A DNA stretch of 64,000 bases from Planktothrix serta PCC 8927 (GTDB taxonomy: Bacteria; Cyanobacteriota; Cyanobacteriia; Cyanobacteriales; Microcoleaceae). The position numbers were made by a program, and so were the translations under genes. The notes beneath the pieces are model-generated. The model saw nothing but the letters and a program-made list of their open reading frames with translations, had not been told where the DNA came from and searched no databases. Shown one piece after another: positions 53,101 through 62,502 of this stretch. The stretch lies in NCBI RefSeq assembly GCF_900010725.2, contig NZ_LR734883.1, positions 149,974 to 213,973 of the forward strand, read 5' to 3'. The stretch's first letter is position 1. The number at the start of each line of letters is the position of its first letter.

Positions 53101-54657
53101 TGTTAACTCTTCCTCTGTAGAAGCAAATTCATAACGATTTTTTCCTTGATGTTTACTTCTATACATAGCCGTATCTGCTTGATTAACTAAGGTTTCTAAA
53201 TCCGAGCCATCGGTGGGATAAAAACTAATACCAATACTCGCTCCAATTTGACATTCTTGCCCGTTGACGACACAGCCTTGAGATAGGGTAAAAAGGATAG
53301 CCTGAGCAATTTTAATCACATCATTTCGCTGACGAATATTCCCTAAAATTAGGGTAAATTCATCCCCTCCCATCCGAGCAACAGTATCGGATTGTCGGAC
53401 AGATAAAGATAAACGTTTAGCGACTTCTTTTAAGAGTAAATCACCGTTTTGATGTCCGAAACAATCATTAACTGATTTAAACCCATCGAGATCAATAAAG
53501 AAAACGGCAAACTGAGTTTGCTGTCGTTTAGCTTGGGCGATCGCACGTTCTAAACGGTCAAAAAATAAGACTCGATTGGGTAATCCCGTTAATTTATCGA
53601 AATGAGCTAACCAAGCTAATTGAGCTTCTAATTGTTTGCGATCGCTAATATCTCGTTTAACCGCAACAAACCGAATAATTTCACCCAGAGAATTTTTAAC
53701 AGGGGCGATCGTCATCTCTTCACAATAGGTACTGCCATCTTTTTTACGATTGATTAATTCCCCTTTCCAGCCTTTTCCCGATAAAATTTTTTTCCATAAA
53801 GCTTGATAAAAGTCTTTATTTTGACAGCCACTTTTTAAAAGAGAAGGTTTATGACCAATCACTTCATTCGCCTGATAACCTGTAATTTTTGTAAAGGCAG
53901 GATTAACATATTCAATGGTGCCATCTTTGCTAGTAATTACAATCATATCATCCGCCGATTCTATCGCCACAAAATGAGTCATTAATTCTTGAGTTTGTTG
54001 TAAATAATTATTTTCTTTTTTGATTAAAATCGTCAATAAACTTATAATAATTAAAACTAAAATTGTATAAAAAATTGCTTTAGTATACCAAAGAAAAAAA
54101 ACATCAAAAAAACCAACTTGTATCACAATAATTAAAGGATAACCTTCAACTCTTTGAATTCCAACAATTCTTTTTTTATGATCAAATTCAGATCTTAAAA
54201 CAGCAATTTTATGATTTTTATTTTGTTTAACAAAATCTTGTAATAACTGAATATTAACCGATGAATTTTGATAGACAGGTAAGTTAGGTTCCCTTGTGAT
54301 GACCCTCAGTTCTAAATCTAGAATTTCAATCACACTTTGCTGACTCTGATCAATATTTTTGATTTCAGTATTCAAAACTGAAACATCTAAACTCGATCTT
54401 TCCTGAGTCAAGTTAAAATTAAGAGAGTGGGGTGGTAAATATTTATTTCCCCTAGCAATTTCAGGTAATCGGCTAGAAATTTTTCCAGCCAATAGTTGAG
54501 CCGTATTGTAAATATTTTGCTCTGCATTCCGAGCCGTAAATTGATAAGAATAGTACAATTCCACGCCTAAAGCCGTGGTCACGATGAGAGCTAGTCCTAC
54601 TGCATAAATCATGCGGAGGGATTGCTGTCCCTCCTTGTCCCGGTATTCTATTTTCAT
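53077..54657 (-). CDS. PAS-GGDEF membrane diguanylate cyclase
   Basis: 526 residues: TM1 about 15-35, a periplasmic sensor of about 160 residues, TM2 about 195-217, PAS (about 232-345, with EYVNPAFTKITGYQANEVIG and FVAVKRDISDRKQLE), then GGDEF (FDKLTGLPNRVLFFDRLERA, RMGGDEFTLILG; catalytic motif intact). It should make cyclic di-GMP in response to a periplasmic or cytoplasmic cue. The final residues TRITNYEL are encoded by STRR heptamers, so the natural C-terminus has been replaced or extended by repeat DNA. Confidence 0.93.
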   Translation of the reverse strand: MKIEYRDKEGQQSLRMIYAVGLALIVTTALGVELYYSYQFTARNAEQNIYNTAQLLAGKISSRLPEIARGNKYLPPHSLNFNLTQERSSLDVSVLNTEIKNIDQSQQSVIEILDLELRVITREPNLPVYQNSSVNIQLLQDFVKQNKNHKIAVLRSEFDHKKRIVGIQRVEGYPLIIVIQVGFFDVFFLWYTKAIFYTILVLIIISLLTILIKKENNYLQQTQELMTHFVAIESADDMIVITSKDGTIEYVNPAFTKITGYQANEVIGHKPSLLKSGCQNKDFYQALWKKILSGKGWKGELINRKKDGSTYCEEMTIAPVKNSLGEIIRFVAVKRDISDRKQLEAQLAWLAHFDKLTGLPNRVLFFDRLERAIAQAKRQQTQFAVFFIDLDGFKSVNDCFGHQNGDLLLKEVAKRLSLSVRQSDTVARMGGDEFTLILGNIRQRNDVIKIAQAILFTLSQGCVVNGQECQIGASIGISFYPTDGSDLETLVNQADTAMYRSKHQGKNRYEFASTEEELTRITNYEL

Positions 54658-54980
54658 ATTTTTAAGTACATGAGGGTTAGACCCCAGGGAACAGGGTTGT
54701 CAAGGTCTACCGAATGCAATTAGAATGATACAATTGATCAAAAGGCTACGAGGTCTAATCATAAACTAGATATTAAAATTTTAGCAGTGCCTCCTCAATC
54801 AAATTTATTCCCCTGAGAATATTAAATGTTATAATTAAATCGGAGATTTTCCTCTCTCCCCCTACTCCCTGATTTTAAGTCAAGTGTGGGTAATAATTGA
54901 ATCAGAGTAAAGCTTATCAAGCATCAGACATTTCTATATTAGAGAAGATAGTAGCAGAACATTTCAAATAGGCGAGTGCA
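54658..54980. other. Divergent intergenic region
   Basis: 323 bases. Contains GTAGCAGAACATT at 54951-54963, which recurs at 57020-57032 beyond the antiporter gene, and a single AGGGAACAGGG STRR fragment near 54687. No RNA gene was recognised. Confidence 0.45.
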
Positions 54981-55187
54981 ATGAGCGATCGCAAATCTTT
55001 TGTGCTGAACAAGCTGAAAAAATGGTTTTATCAAGAAGAAGAAAAATCCTTACAGTTCAGCAAATTCTTAAAGTTAATTGTCAGTGTATTGGTGATAACA
55101 ATTGGCGTGAGTGGACTTAAGCAATGGGGGATGTTTCAACTTGCTTGTCGCTCCCTCCAACTTTTCCGACTTGCTACGGAAGGGTAG
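54981..55187 (+). pseudogene. N-terminal remnant of a CHASE2-type sensor protein
   Basis: 68 codons. A cytoplasmic basic N-terminus and a TM helix (KLIVSVLVITIGVSGLKQWG) look like the start of CHASE2-containing cyanobacterial cyclases or kinases, in which the extracytoplasmic CHASE2 domain follows at once. Here homology stops after GMFQ (about 55135); the remaining residues come from a hairpin-bearing segment and a stop follows. The rest of the sensor is missing, replaced by the antiporter gene. The CHASE2 identity is tentative. Confidence 0.5.
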
Positions 55188-55219
55188 GGCTGTTTGAGTT
55201 AAACTTCCGTTAGCAAGTC
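55168..55219. repeat. Inverted repeat at the left edge of the antiporter segment
   Basis: GACTTGCTACGGAAG and CTTCCGTTAGCAAGTC pair over 15 bp with one bulged base, loop 21 bases. It lies between the broken CHASE2-like frame and the antiporter start. Confidence 0.8.
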
Positions 55220-55251
55220 ATACTTGCCCATTTATTTTTGAAAATTGCGTG

Positions 55252-56883
55252 ATGTTAGAAAGTTTTATCTTAATCTTGCTGATCGGCTTTTTTGTGGGAC
55301 AGATTGCCAGACGGCTGAAGATCCCTGCTTTAGTAGGTATGGTTTTGGTGGGAATTATACTGGGGCCTCAAGTTGCTGACTTAATCAGCCCTAATGTACT
55401 AGCAGCGTCTACACCTTTGCGAACGATCGCTGTCATGGTAATTTTGATGAAGGCAGGATTAGGTTTAGACCGAGAAAAACTGGTACAACAAGGAACAGTA
55501 GCACTACGTTTGGGGTTTCTACCTGCGGCCTGTGAAGCTTTAATTGTTGCCCTAGCTGCTATCTGGATTTTAAATTTCGACTTTCCCACGGGGCTACTGC
55601 TGGGTTGTATCATTGGAGCAGAGTCGCCAGCAGTAATTGTACCGGGAATGCTACGACTGAAAAGTTTGGGTTGGGGAGTTACTAAGGGGATACCCGATGC
55701 CATCCTCACTGGCAGTGCCTTGTCAGATGTGTTACTACTGCTAGTATTTAGTCTGTTACTGAACTTTTTGGCACAAGGAGCAACTTCTGGGGTAAATTTG
55801 CCTTTTGGTTTAACTGTGAGTGCAGTTCAACTCCTGCCTCTGCAAATTATTTGCCAAATTGTTCTGGGAGTCGTGTTAGGTTTGTTGACAGCACGGCTTT
55901 TGGTGTTTTTGTTGGCCAAGCAGAACTGGACTCAAAATGCAGTACAGGATAGCTTAGTTGGCGCAAATTTAGCGTTGTTGCTCGTAGTGCTGGCAGAAAA
56001 ATTCCCCTTCTTCTCTGGGTATCTGGCAGTCATGGCGACAGGATTTTTCTTGATTGAATTGGATGCTCCTTTAGCACGACGGTTGCGTTCTGGCTTCGAT
56101 AGCCTGTGGACAATAGCAGAAATCGTTTTATTTGTGTTGTTAGGGGCAAGTATTCAATTACAAGTGTTAGAAAAAACTCTGGTTCCTGGATTAGTAATTC
56201 TGGCAATTGGCACACTGATTGGACGCGCTATTGGATGGTATTTGTCTACATTAGGAAGTAACTGGAATCGCCGAGAGCGAATCTTTTTGCTACCAGGGAA
56301 CTCTGCTAAAGCCACTGTGCAAGCGGCAATCGGTGCAATTCCCCTAGCACAAGGTATTCAGGGTGGAGAGACTATTTTGGCGATCGCCGCTTTATCTATC
56401 CTGGTGACTGCACCTTTGGGAGCTTGGGCAATTCCTATCTTTGCACCAAAATTGTTAGAGAAGGGTGAGGTCGATCCTACAAAGGTAGCGATCAACCGTC
56501 GTATTATCATACTAGCGGCGGTTGATACATCCCCTCTAGCTAGTCAGGTATTGAGTAAAACCGCCGATCTTGCTCGTCGTAGTGATGCCGAAGTGATTGT
56601 ATTGCATATCATTTGCACCAATGATTCTCAAGGAGTAGAGCATCTACAAGAAAAAACTCAACGACTTTTAGCAGACATCCGCCATAAGTTCATGGCTATT
56701 CCAGGCTCAATTCCCGAAGAAATTATCCGTGTTGCTCAGGACTATCGAGTTGCTGAGATTGTTATGGGCAAGCGAGGACATAAGCCTTGGGATGAAGTTT
56801 TAGTGGGTTCTGTCTCCCAAGCAGTGTTGGAATCGAGCTCAATTCCTGTCATTTTAGTCGAAGATGAACGTATTGCTCACTAA
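55252..56883 (+). CDS. Cation:proton antiporter with C-terminal universal stress protein domain
   Basis: 543 residues; ATG preferred over a GTG one codon upstream. Residues 1-395 are a CPA1/CPA2-type antiporter with about 12 TM helices (start ILILLIGFFVGQIARRLKIP, GMVLVGIILGP, and the LLGCIIGAESPAVIVPG helix with acidic residues). The end (about 415-543) is a USP domain: IILAAVDTSPLASQVLSKTA, then MGKRGHKPWDEVLVGS, the Gly-x2-Gly-x9-Gly-Ser ATP-binding motif. Likely Na+ or K+/H+ exchange gated by nucleotide. Codon use (more CTG, CTA, GCA and higher GC) differs from neighbours, suggesting recent transfer. Confidence 0.9.
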   Translation: MLESFILILLIGFFVGQIARRLKIPALVGMVLVGIILGPQVADLISPNVLAASTPLRTIAVMVILMKAGLGLDREKLVQQGTVALRLGFLPAACEALIVALAAIWILNFDFPTGLLLGCIIGAESPAVIVPGMLRLKSLGWGVTKGIPDAILTGSALSDVLLLLVFSLLLNFLAQGATSGVNLPFGLTVSAVQLLPLQIICQIVLGVVLGLLTARLLVFLLAKQNWTQNAVQDSLVGANLALLLVVLAEKFPFFSGYLAVMATGFFLIELDAPLARRLRSGFDSLWTIAEIVLFVLLGASIQLQVLEKTLVPGLVILAIGTLIGRAIGWYLSTLGSNWNRRERIFLLPGNSAKATVQAAIGAIPLAQGIQGGETILAIAALSILVTAPLGAWAIPIFAPKLLEKGEVDPTKVAINRRIIILAAVDTSPLASQVLSKTADLARRSDAEVIVLHIICTNDSQGVEHLQEKTQRLLADIRHKFMAIPGSIPEEIIRVAQDYRVAEIVMGKRGHKPWDEVLVGSVSQAVLESSSIPVILVEDERIAH

Positions 56884-57031
56884 CCCATATTTCGTAGATA
56901 TTTAAGCTAATTAAATTCTCAATTAAATTGGCTTAAATAAAAGCCCGAATTATTGTTATATAATTATTCGAGACGTTTTTAATGTAGAATAATAATTGAA
57001 ATCTTTATAGTTGATACAGGTAGCAGAACAT

Positions 57032-57221
57032 TCATAAACTTAGAGTGTCAAAGCCATAGGTTGAAAATGTGGTGTAAGACCCTAAAAATCCAGTTCTAAT
57101 CAATAAATCTAACTCTTTAGGATAGCCTGTAATTCCTTTGGAAATGGTGAAAAAGAAACCCAGATAGCGCTCCAGGAATTGCACCTGCTGCGATCGCTAA
57201 AACATTAGTGATGTCTGACAT
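57032..57221 (-). pseudogene. crcB: crcB (fluoride channel) pseudogene
   Basis: The minus strand starts MSDITNVLAIAAGAIPGALS, the N-terminus of CrcB/FluC. A +1 frameshift about 20-25 codons in restores a frame reading ITGYPKELDLLIRTGFLGSY followed by TTFSTYGFDTLSL, containing the hallmark GFLGSYTTFSTY. The middle (about 40 residues) and the C-terminal quarter are missing, so it is a dead gene. It ends exactly at a GTAGCAGAACATT repeat. The remainder of the 56884-57266 gap shows no other gene. Confidence 0.8.
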
Positions 57222-57266
57222 GAATTAGATTTATCATAAGTAATTAAGATATCTGAATTGCGGCTG

Positions 57267-57806
57267 TTAACTAAATCCGGTTTCTGTTCCTTTTCCCCCA
57301 TGAACTAACGCTAATTTTTCATACCGTTTAGCGTGTTCAATTAAATCTGCGGCTTCCTCTGGGGAAACTTCCCGGACTCGTTTAGCGGGAACACCCACAA
57401 CTAAGGAGAACGGAGGGACATCTTTCGTAACAATAGAACCCGCCCCAATAATACTTCCAGTTCCCACCCGCACCCCGTCTAATATCACCGCCCCAATTCC
57501 AATTAAACTTCCCCGTTCAATATAAGCTGCATGAATCACCGCCCGATGGCCAACGGTAACACAATCTTCTAAAAGTGTTACCTGACCCGGATCACCATGT
57601 AAAATAGCGCCATCCTGAATATTAGTTTTTTCCCCAATCACAATCCGTTCTACATCTCCGCGAACAACGGCCCCATACCAAATACTCGCCCCAGCCCCAA
57701 CTTCCACAAAACCCACCACCACCGCATTTGCAGCGACAAAAGCAGCTTGGGATATATCTACCGGGGGCCAATAGGGTGTGGGAGTCAACAAAGGTTGATC
57801 AGACAT
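57267..57806 (-). CDS. Gamma-class carbonic anhydrase-like protein
   Basis: 179 residues from [13 protein letters not shown]; a much longer in-frame extension overlaps the divergent TIGR02652 gene and has no family features. Left-handed beta-helix hexapeptides ([20 protein letters not shown]), with the three metal His in [18 protein letters not shown]. The C-terminal helix is normal. Relatives (YrdA, PaaY, CcmM N-domain) are zinc or iron enzymes or their inactive relatives; CO2 hydration activity here is not certain. Confidence 0.9.
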   Translation of the reverse strand: MSDQPLLTPTPYWPPVDISQAAFVAANAVVVGFVEVGAGASIWYGAVVRGDVERIVIGEKTNIQDGAILHGDPGQVTLLEDCVTVGHRAVIHAAYIERGSLIGIGAVILDGVRVGTGSIIGAGSIVTKDVPPFSLVVGVPAKRVREVSPEEAADLIEHAKRYEKLALVHGGKGTETGFS

Positions 57807-57905
57807 GGGTGAAGATTCCGTGAAAAACAAACAAACTAGAATAGAAAGGGTAAAATGCCCATAGTAATCATAAACGACAAGCCCAGGTGTAAAACCCACT
57901 TGATA

Positions 57906-58412
57906 ATGAATTCTGCCTTGCAGTACCCAATTTTTGGCCCAGAGATTAATTGTCCCCATTGCCGTCAGCAAATTCCTGCCCTTACGCTGACGGATACCTA
58001 TTTGTGTCCCCGTCATGGTGCTTTTGAAGCTGACCCGAATACGGGTGAGTTGGTTCATTTGCAATCGGGTCGTCATTGGCGAGAATGGCAAGGAGAATGG
58101 TATCGACAACATACTCATCCCGATGGAATTCGGTTTGAAATTCATGAAGCGTTAGATCGACTCTACACCCAAGGCTACCGGGCTACCCGTGTAATTATCG
58201 CTAAACGCTATCAAGAGTTAATCAGTGCTTATTTAGAACGGAGCACCCCTTGGCGCAATGGGACAGATACCACACAACCGAGATTATACGGTTTACCTGT
58301 GGAATTTAGCCCCGATGCTAAAGATGAACCCTGTTGGGATGTGATTAATTTTAATTTAGACAAAGAGCAGGGGGTTCCCGTGCGTTATCCCTATTTTCGA
58401 TTATTTGAATAG
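57906..58412 (+). CDS. TIGR02652-family conserved cyanobacterial protein
   Basis: 168 residues from [15 protein letters not shown] zinc-ribbon-like N-terminus (CPHCRQQ, then LCPRHGAFE), followed by [20 protein letters not shown] and [20 protein letters not shown], diagnostic of the TIGR02652 group. Function unknown. It is followed after 11 bp by the VOC gene on the same strand, so likely an operon. Confidence 0.85.
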   Translation: MNSALQYPIFGPEINCPHCRQQIPALTLTDTYLCPRHGAFEADPNTGELVHLQSGRHWREWQGEWYRQHTHPDGIRFEIHEALDRLYTQGYRATRVIIAKRYQELISAYLERSTPWRNGTDTTQPRLYGLPVEFSPDAKDEPCWDVINFNLDKEQGVPVRYPYFRLFE

Positions 58413-58423
58413 GGGGAAAATTC

Positions 58424-58864
58424 ATGCACCATGCGTCAATTCGGACGGCTAATATTCATCGAGCGATCGCATTTTATGAAATCCTAGGATTTACGGTTTG
58501 TGAACGCTTTACAACGGGATATACCTTAGCGTGTTGGATGGAAGGTTTAAACGGTCGAATTGAATTAATTGAAATTCCCCAACCGAAACCCGCCCCTGAT
58601 GCGTTTTCCGATGAGCATTATGTTGGCTATTATCATCTTTCGTTTGATTTAACAAATCAAGTTTCTGATTTAGCCAGTTGGTTAAATGATCTTAAACATC
58701 AGTTGCATCAAGCGACGGAAGAACAGCCTAATCTATTCCAACCGTTAAAGATTCTATTAGAACCCATGCAACAAATGATCGGAGATCAAGTTTATGAAGT
58801 CATGTTTATTGCGGACACAGACGGTTTACCCTTAGAATTTATCCGCATTTTGTCGGCTGTCTAA
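58424..58864 (+). CDS. VOC-superfamily (glyoxalase/dioxygenase-like) protein
   Basis: 146 residues, a complete two-module VOC fold: HHASIRTANIHRAIAFYEIL (first metal ligand His), GRIELIEIP (Glu), YYHLSFDLTN (His) and DGLPLEFIRIL (Glu). The four ligand positions of glyoxalase-type enzymes are thus present. The substrate is unknown. Last gene of a two-gene run. Confidence 0.88.
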   Translation: MHHASIRTANIHRAIAFYEILGFTVCERFTTGYTLACWMEGLNGRIELIEIPQPKPAPDAFSDEHYVGYYHLSFDLTNQVSDLASWLNDLKHQLHQATEEQPNLFQPLKILLEPMQQMIGDQVYEVMFIADTDGLPLEFIRILSAV

Positions 58865-58932
58865 ATAACCCACGCCTATCATCTAACAGTCCCGTTCATA
58901 AAAATATAGAATTTAAAGTTTCAAAACTTGAT

Positions 58933-59053
58933 ATATAGTAGGGAACAGGGAACAGGGAACAGGGAACAGGGAACAGGGAACAGGCAGGAAAAGAGTTCTC
59001 TGCGGGCGGTTTCAGCATCAGTCTATGTCCTAACTGCCTTGGCTACTGATATA
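58933..59053. repeat. MITE-like element, copy 3
   Basis: Left end TATATAGTAGGGAACA followed by six GGGAACA heptamers; right part with the core GCGGTTTCAGCATCAGTCTA (59007-59026, continuing TGTCCTAAC), ending GGCTACTGATATA, the near-complement of the left end. The core matches copy 2 with one substitution. Confidence 0.75.
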
Positions 59054-59128
59054 ATTATTCCAAAACTTAGACAAACACTGTGAAGTCTACAGGGCTTCTG
59101 ATCTTTTCTTAATAAAAAGGTAAAAAAT

Positions 59129-59620
59129 ATGATCAAATTTAATTTCAATTTTAAATTATTATTTAAGCAAATTTCCGTTAGTTTGTGTTTATTATTGATC
59201 CTAATTTTAGGATGGAATTCTATTGAGATTCAACCTGCTTTCGCTGCGGTTGATTTATCCCGTCAACCTGCTACGGAAGTTACCGTTAGTTTAAGTAATG
59301 AATCAGGAGAATTAAAATTTTTCCCAGATCACTTCAAATTTGAAGCCGGAAAACCCTATAAATTAATCTTAAAAAATCCCAGTCCCGGTAAACATTATTT
59401 CACTGCTAAAGATTTTGCGGATATGAGTTGGACGCAAAAAGTTGAGTCTGGGAAATTAGAAGTTAAAGGCGCAATTCACGATTTAGAATTAAAACCGGGT
59501 GGAGAAGCAACCTGGGTCTTCGTTCCCATCAGAACCGGAACTTATAGTTTACGCTGTTCTATCCCCGGACATACGGAAGCTGGAATGAAAGGGGAAATTA
59601 TTATTACTGAACAGTCTTAA
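59129..59620 (+). CDS. Exported cupredoxin-like copper protein
   Basis: 163 residues. Signal peptide or membrane anchor (about 15-40, ending AFAAVD), then a cupredoxin domain. Type 1 copper ligands are visible: His in PGKHYFTAKD, and Cys, His and Met in SLRCSIPGHTEAGMKG. It resembles plastocyanin-like domains but has longer loops (TWVFVPIRTGTYSLRC). It probably carries electrons or copper in the lumen or periplasm. No partner is adjacent. Confidence 0.88.
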   Translation: MIKFNFNFKLLFKQISVSLCLLLILILGWNSIEIQPAFAAVDLSRQPATEVTVSLSNESGELKFFPDHFKFEAGKPYKLILKNPSPGKHYFTAKDFADMSWTQKVESGKLEVKGAIHDLELKPGGEATWVFVPIRTGTYSLRCSIPGHTEAGMKGEIIITEQS

Positions 59621-59656
59621 GAATGAGGGTTTAATCCATCCTGTAGGTGCGAAACT

Positions 59657-61651
59657 TTATTTTTTCCCAACTAACCAATAGGTTGTCATTTCTCCCTTCC
59701 CTTTAATTGAAATTTTACCCCGTTTTTCAAAATTATATTGATGTTTAATTCGTTCATAGGTGGCTTCTGTGACTTGAATGCGTCCCGGTTCCCCGGAAGA
59801 TTCCATCCGAGAAGCAATATTAACTGCATCTCCCCATAAATCATAAATAAACTTTTTAATTCCAATCACACCCGCCACGACTGAACCCGTATTAATTCCG
59901 ATTCTAATTTGAAATTGAGATCCGATATTAAATCGTTCTAAAGGCGCTTGAAAATGAGACATAGCGGCTTGCATTCCTAACGCCATATCTGCGATCGCTT
60001 CTGCATGATTGGGTTTGGGTAAGGGTAAACCTCCGACCACCATATACGCATCCCCAATGGTTTTAATTTTTTCTAATCCATTGTGTTCGGCTAAATTATC
60101 AAAAATGGAGAACATTTCATTGAGAACACCGACTAATTCTATGGGAGGAACTTTAGAAGAAAGCGGCGTAAATCCGACAATATCAGCAAATAATATCGTA
60201 ACTTCTTCAATCGCAGATGCGATCGCTTTTGTATCTTGTTTGAGTTGTTCAGCAATGGCTTCGGGTAAAATATTTAATAATAATTGTTCTGAACGTTCTT
60301 TTTCTAACCTTAAATCCGCCGTGCGTTCTTCAACTCGTTTTTCTAATTCTGCATTGGTTTTTTCTAACTCATTAAACGAGGCTTTTAACTGTTGCGTCAT
60401 TGTATTAAAAGAATTAGCTAAAATCCCTAATTCTTGAATGGATTCTACAGGAATCGTTTGATCAAGTTCTCCACTGGCGATCGCTTGACTGGCTTGACTC
60501 AGGCGTAAAATCGGCGTACTAATCCAACGAGCGGTCAAAATTCCACATAATGTTGCTACAAATAACGCCACTAAACATAATAAAATAGTAGTCTGATTAT
60601 TAGCATGAATTTCTGCCATAAAATCAGATTCAGGAACTACAACCACAATTAACCAATTAATTCCCCGTTGATCAGACAAAGGAGTGACTTGGAGATATTG
60701 GTGTTTACCATTAATCTCAAAGGTAAGTTGAGTTGACTGTTGAATCTGATCTAAATTACCAAAATGTTCGACTAAATAACGAGAGGTGGCTTGGGTTAAA
60801 GGATTACTACTTTTAACGGCTTTGATCCGTTCTGTTTCCTCTTTTTTAGCATTAACAATAAAGGTTTCTTCTAAGGTGGATGTAGCGACTAAATAGCCAT
60901 TTTTTTCCATCACAAAAGTTTGTCCAGTTTTGCCAATTTTTAAACCATTGAGAAATTGACTAATCCGTTCTAAAGTTAAATCGGTACTCGCTACCCCTAA
61001 TAGCTGTTTTTTTTGATTATAAATGGGTTGGTTAGCTGAAATCACGAGAACTCTGGAACCAAAATAAGCATAAATTTCACTCCAAACGGATTTTCCGGCT
61101 TTCACCCCTGCTTTATACCAAGGACGAACCCTCGGATCATAATTCTCTCGAACACTCAATAATTGACTGCGATCGCCTTGATTATTGGTTAACCATTTTT
61201 CAAATTTTCCTGATGTTCTTTGATCAACAATATCAAATTCTATTGTGCCATCATCGTTACGATTTGCGCCAATATAATAGCCATTTTGCAATCCAATTCC
61301 AATATAACTTGCGGTTTGAAATTGTTGTAACTGATTCCAGAGATACCGTTCCATTTGGGAAGTATTATTGAGATTAATTAATCCCATTTTTAAGGTATCA
61401 ACATTAATTTGATTAACAATATGGGGAGTTTCTAAATAGGTGTGGAGTTCCTGTTGAATACGGTTACTTAATTCAATTCTTAATTGAGTCGCTAAATCAT
61501 TAACGGCGATGGAACCATTGCGAAAAGATAACCATCCCGTTAATCCGACTGATGCAAAAATTTGGAGTAGAAAAGGAACGACAAAAACAACCCGCAGGGA
61601 TAGTTTAGGTGCGTTTTGATTTGATCCAAATAGACGAGATAGAGATGCCAT
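59657..61651 (-). CDS. Membrane adenylate cyclase (Cache-HAMP-class III cyclase)
   Basis: 664 residues from MASLSRLFG (GGGAG precedes it; an earlier ATG is possible). TM1 about 28-48, a double-Cache periplasmic sensor (with NYDPRVRPWYKAGVKAGKSV), TM2 about 355-375, HAMP, coiled coil, then a catalytic domain with VTILFADIVGFTPLS (metal Asp), KIKTIGDAYMVVGG (Lys) and DLWGDAVNIASRME (Asp). The Lys and Asp selectivity residues favour ATP, so cAMP is the likely product. Small-molecule sensing through Cache is inference. Confidence 0.93.
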   Translation of the reverse strand: MASLSRLFGSNQNAPKLSLRVVFVVPFLLQIFASVGLTGWLSFRNGSIAVNDLATQLRIELSNRIQQELHTYLETPHIVNQINVDTLKMGLINLNNTSQMERYLWNQLQQFQTASYIGIGLQNGYYIGANRNDDGTIEFDIVDQRTSGKFEKWLTNNQGDRSQLLSVRENYDPRVRPWYKAGVKAGKSVWSEIYAYFGSRVLVISANQPIYNQKKQLLGVASTDLTLERISQFLNGLKIGKTGQTFVMEKNGYLVATSTLEETFIVNAKKEETERIKAVKSSNPLTQATSRYLVEHFGNLDQIQQSTQLTFEINGKHQYLQVTPLSDQRGINWLIVVVVPESDFMAEIHANNQTTILLCLVALFVATLCGILTARWISTPILRLSQASQAIASGELDQTIPVESIQELGILANSFNTMTQQLKASFNELEKTNAELEKRVEERTADLRLEKERSEQLLLNILPEAIAEQLKQDTKAIASAIEEVTILFADIVGFTPLSSKVPPIELVGVLNEMFSIFDNLAEHNGLEKIKTIGDAYMVVGGLPLPKPNHAEAIADMALGMQAAMSHFQAPLERFNIGSQFQIRIGINTGSVVAGVIGIKKFIYDLWGDAVNIASRMESSGEPGRIQVTEATYERIKHQYNFEKRGKISIKGKGEMTTYWLVGKK

Positions 61652-61791
61652 CGTGATACTCCCTGGTTCCATAATCTGGATTTGCACCTAATCCCTACCT
61701 TAACAGGAATAAGTTCTCTATCGAAAGGTAGAACTTAATCTTGATCAAAAAGTTGTTGACTTGATCTTAACGAAGAATTTTAAGGTTGAGC

Positions 61792-62472
61792 TTATGATTG
61801 AACTTGGGTGGTTAATTTTTCGCCAACTCTGGGTTCTGTTCCTTTGAGAATCCGATCAATATTACTGCGATGTCGCCAGATCACATAAATTCCGCCTGCG
61901 ATCGCAAATATTTGATAAGGTAAGGGTTCTCCTGTCATAATCATTAAAATCGCAATTCCAATTGCTCCGGCTATCGAACTTAAGGAAACAATCCGAGAAA
62001 TAGCTAAAACTAGGGCAAAAATCCCTAATGTGGCTAAAGCTAATTTCCAATCTAAGGCGAATAAAATTCCCAGACTTGAAGCAACGGATTTTCCTCCTCT
62101 CCATCCAATCCAAATCGATTTTGTATGACCAATAATAACAATTAATCCCGCCAGAATCGCTATCCAATATTGCAATTGTTCAGGATGTTGAATTCCGGCT
62201 GTTGTAGCGAGTTCAGACGTTAAGGAAAGGGAATAAACCCAAAAAACCAGAGCAACTGCTGATGTTCCTTTTAAAATATCAATTAGTAAAACCAGCAAAG
62301 CGGGGAATTTTCCCAAGGTTCTGAGGATATTTGTTGCACCTGTAGAACCCGAACCCTCAGCCAGAATATCAACGTTATAAAACCAACGTCCTATAGCATA
62401 TCCCGTTGGCATAGAACCCAGGAAATAAGCTATTACTAATAATCCCGTATTAATTAATAACCATTCAATCAT
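61792..62472 (-). CDS. plsY: Acyl-phosphate:glycerol-3-phosphate acyltransferase PlsY
   Basis: 226 residues, five to six TM helices with the PlsY motifs: YFLGSMPTGYAIGRW, GSGSTGATNILRTLGKFPAL, and GHTKSIWIGWRGGKSVASSL. It acylates glycerol-3-phosphate with acyl-phosphate at the start of phospholipid and glycolipid synthesis. A loop insert (about 80-105) is longer than in minimal homologues, as is common in cyanobacteria. It follows the DUF3086 gene across an STRR array. Confidence 0.95.
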   Translation of the reverse strand: MIEWLLINTGLLVIAYFLGSMPTGYAIGRWFYNVDILAEGSGSTGATNILRTLGKFPALLVLLIDILKGTSAVALVFWVYSLSLTSELATTAGIQHPEQLQYWIAILAGLIVIIGHTKSIWIGWRGGKSVASSLGILFALDWKLALATLGIFALVLAISRIVSLSSIAGAIGIAILMIMTGEPLPYQIFAIAGGIYVIWRHRSNIDRILKGTEPRVGEKLTTQVQS

Positions 62473-62502
62473 GTTTAAATTCCATTATTTTATAGGATAG
62501 GG

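Noticed and set aside
57222..57266. Fluoride riboswitch upstream of the crcB pseudogene
   Set aside because: The 45 bases before the start do not show the conserved pseudoknot pattern, and the next gene begins at once.
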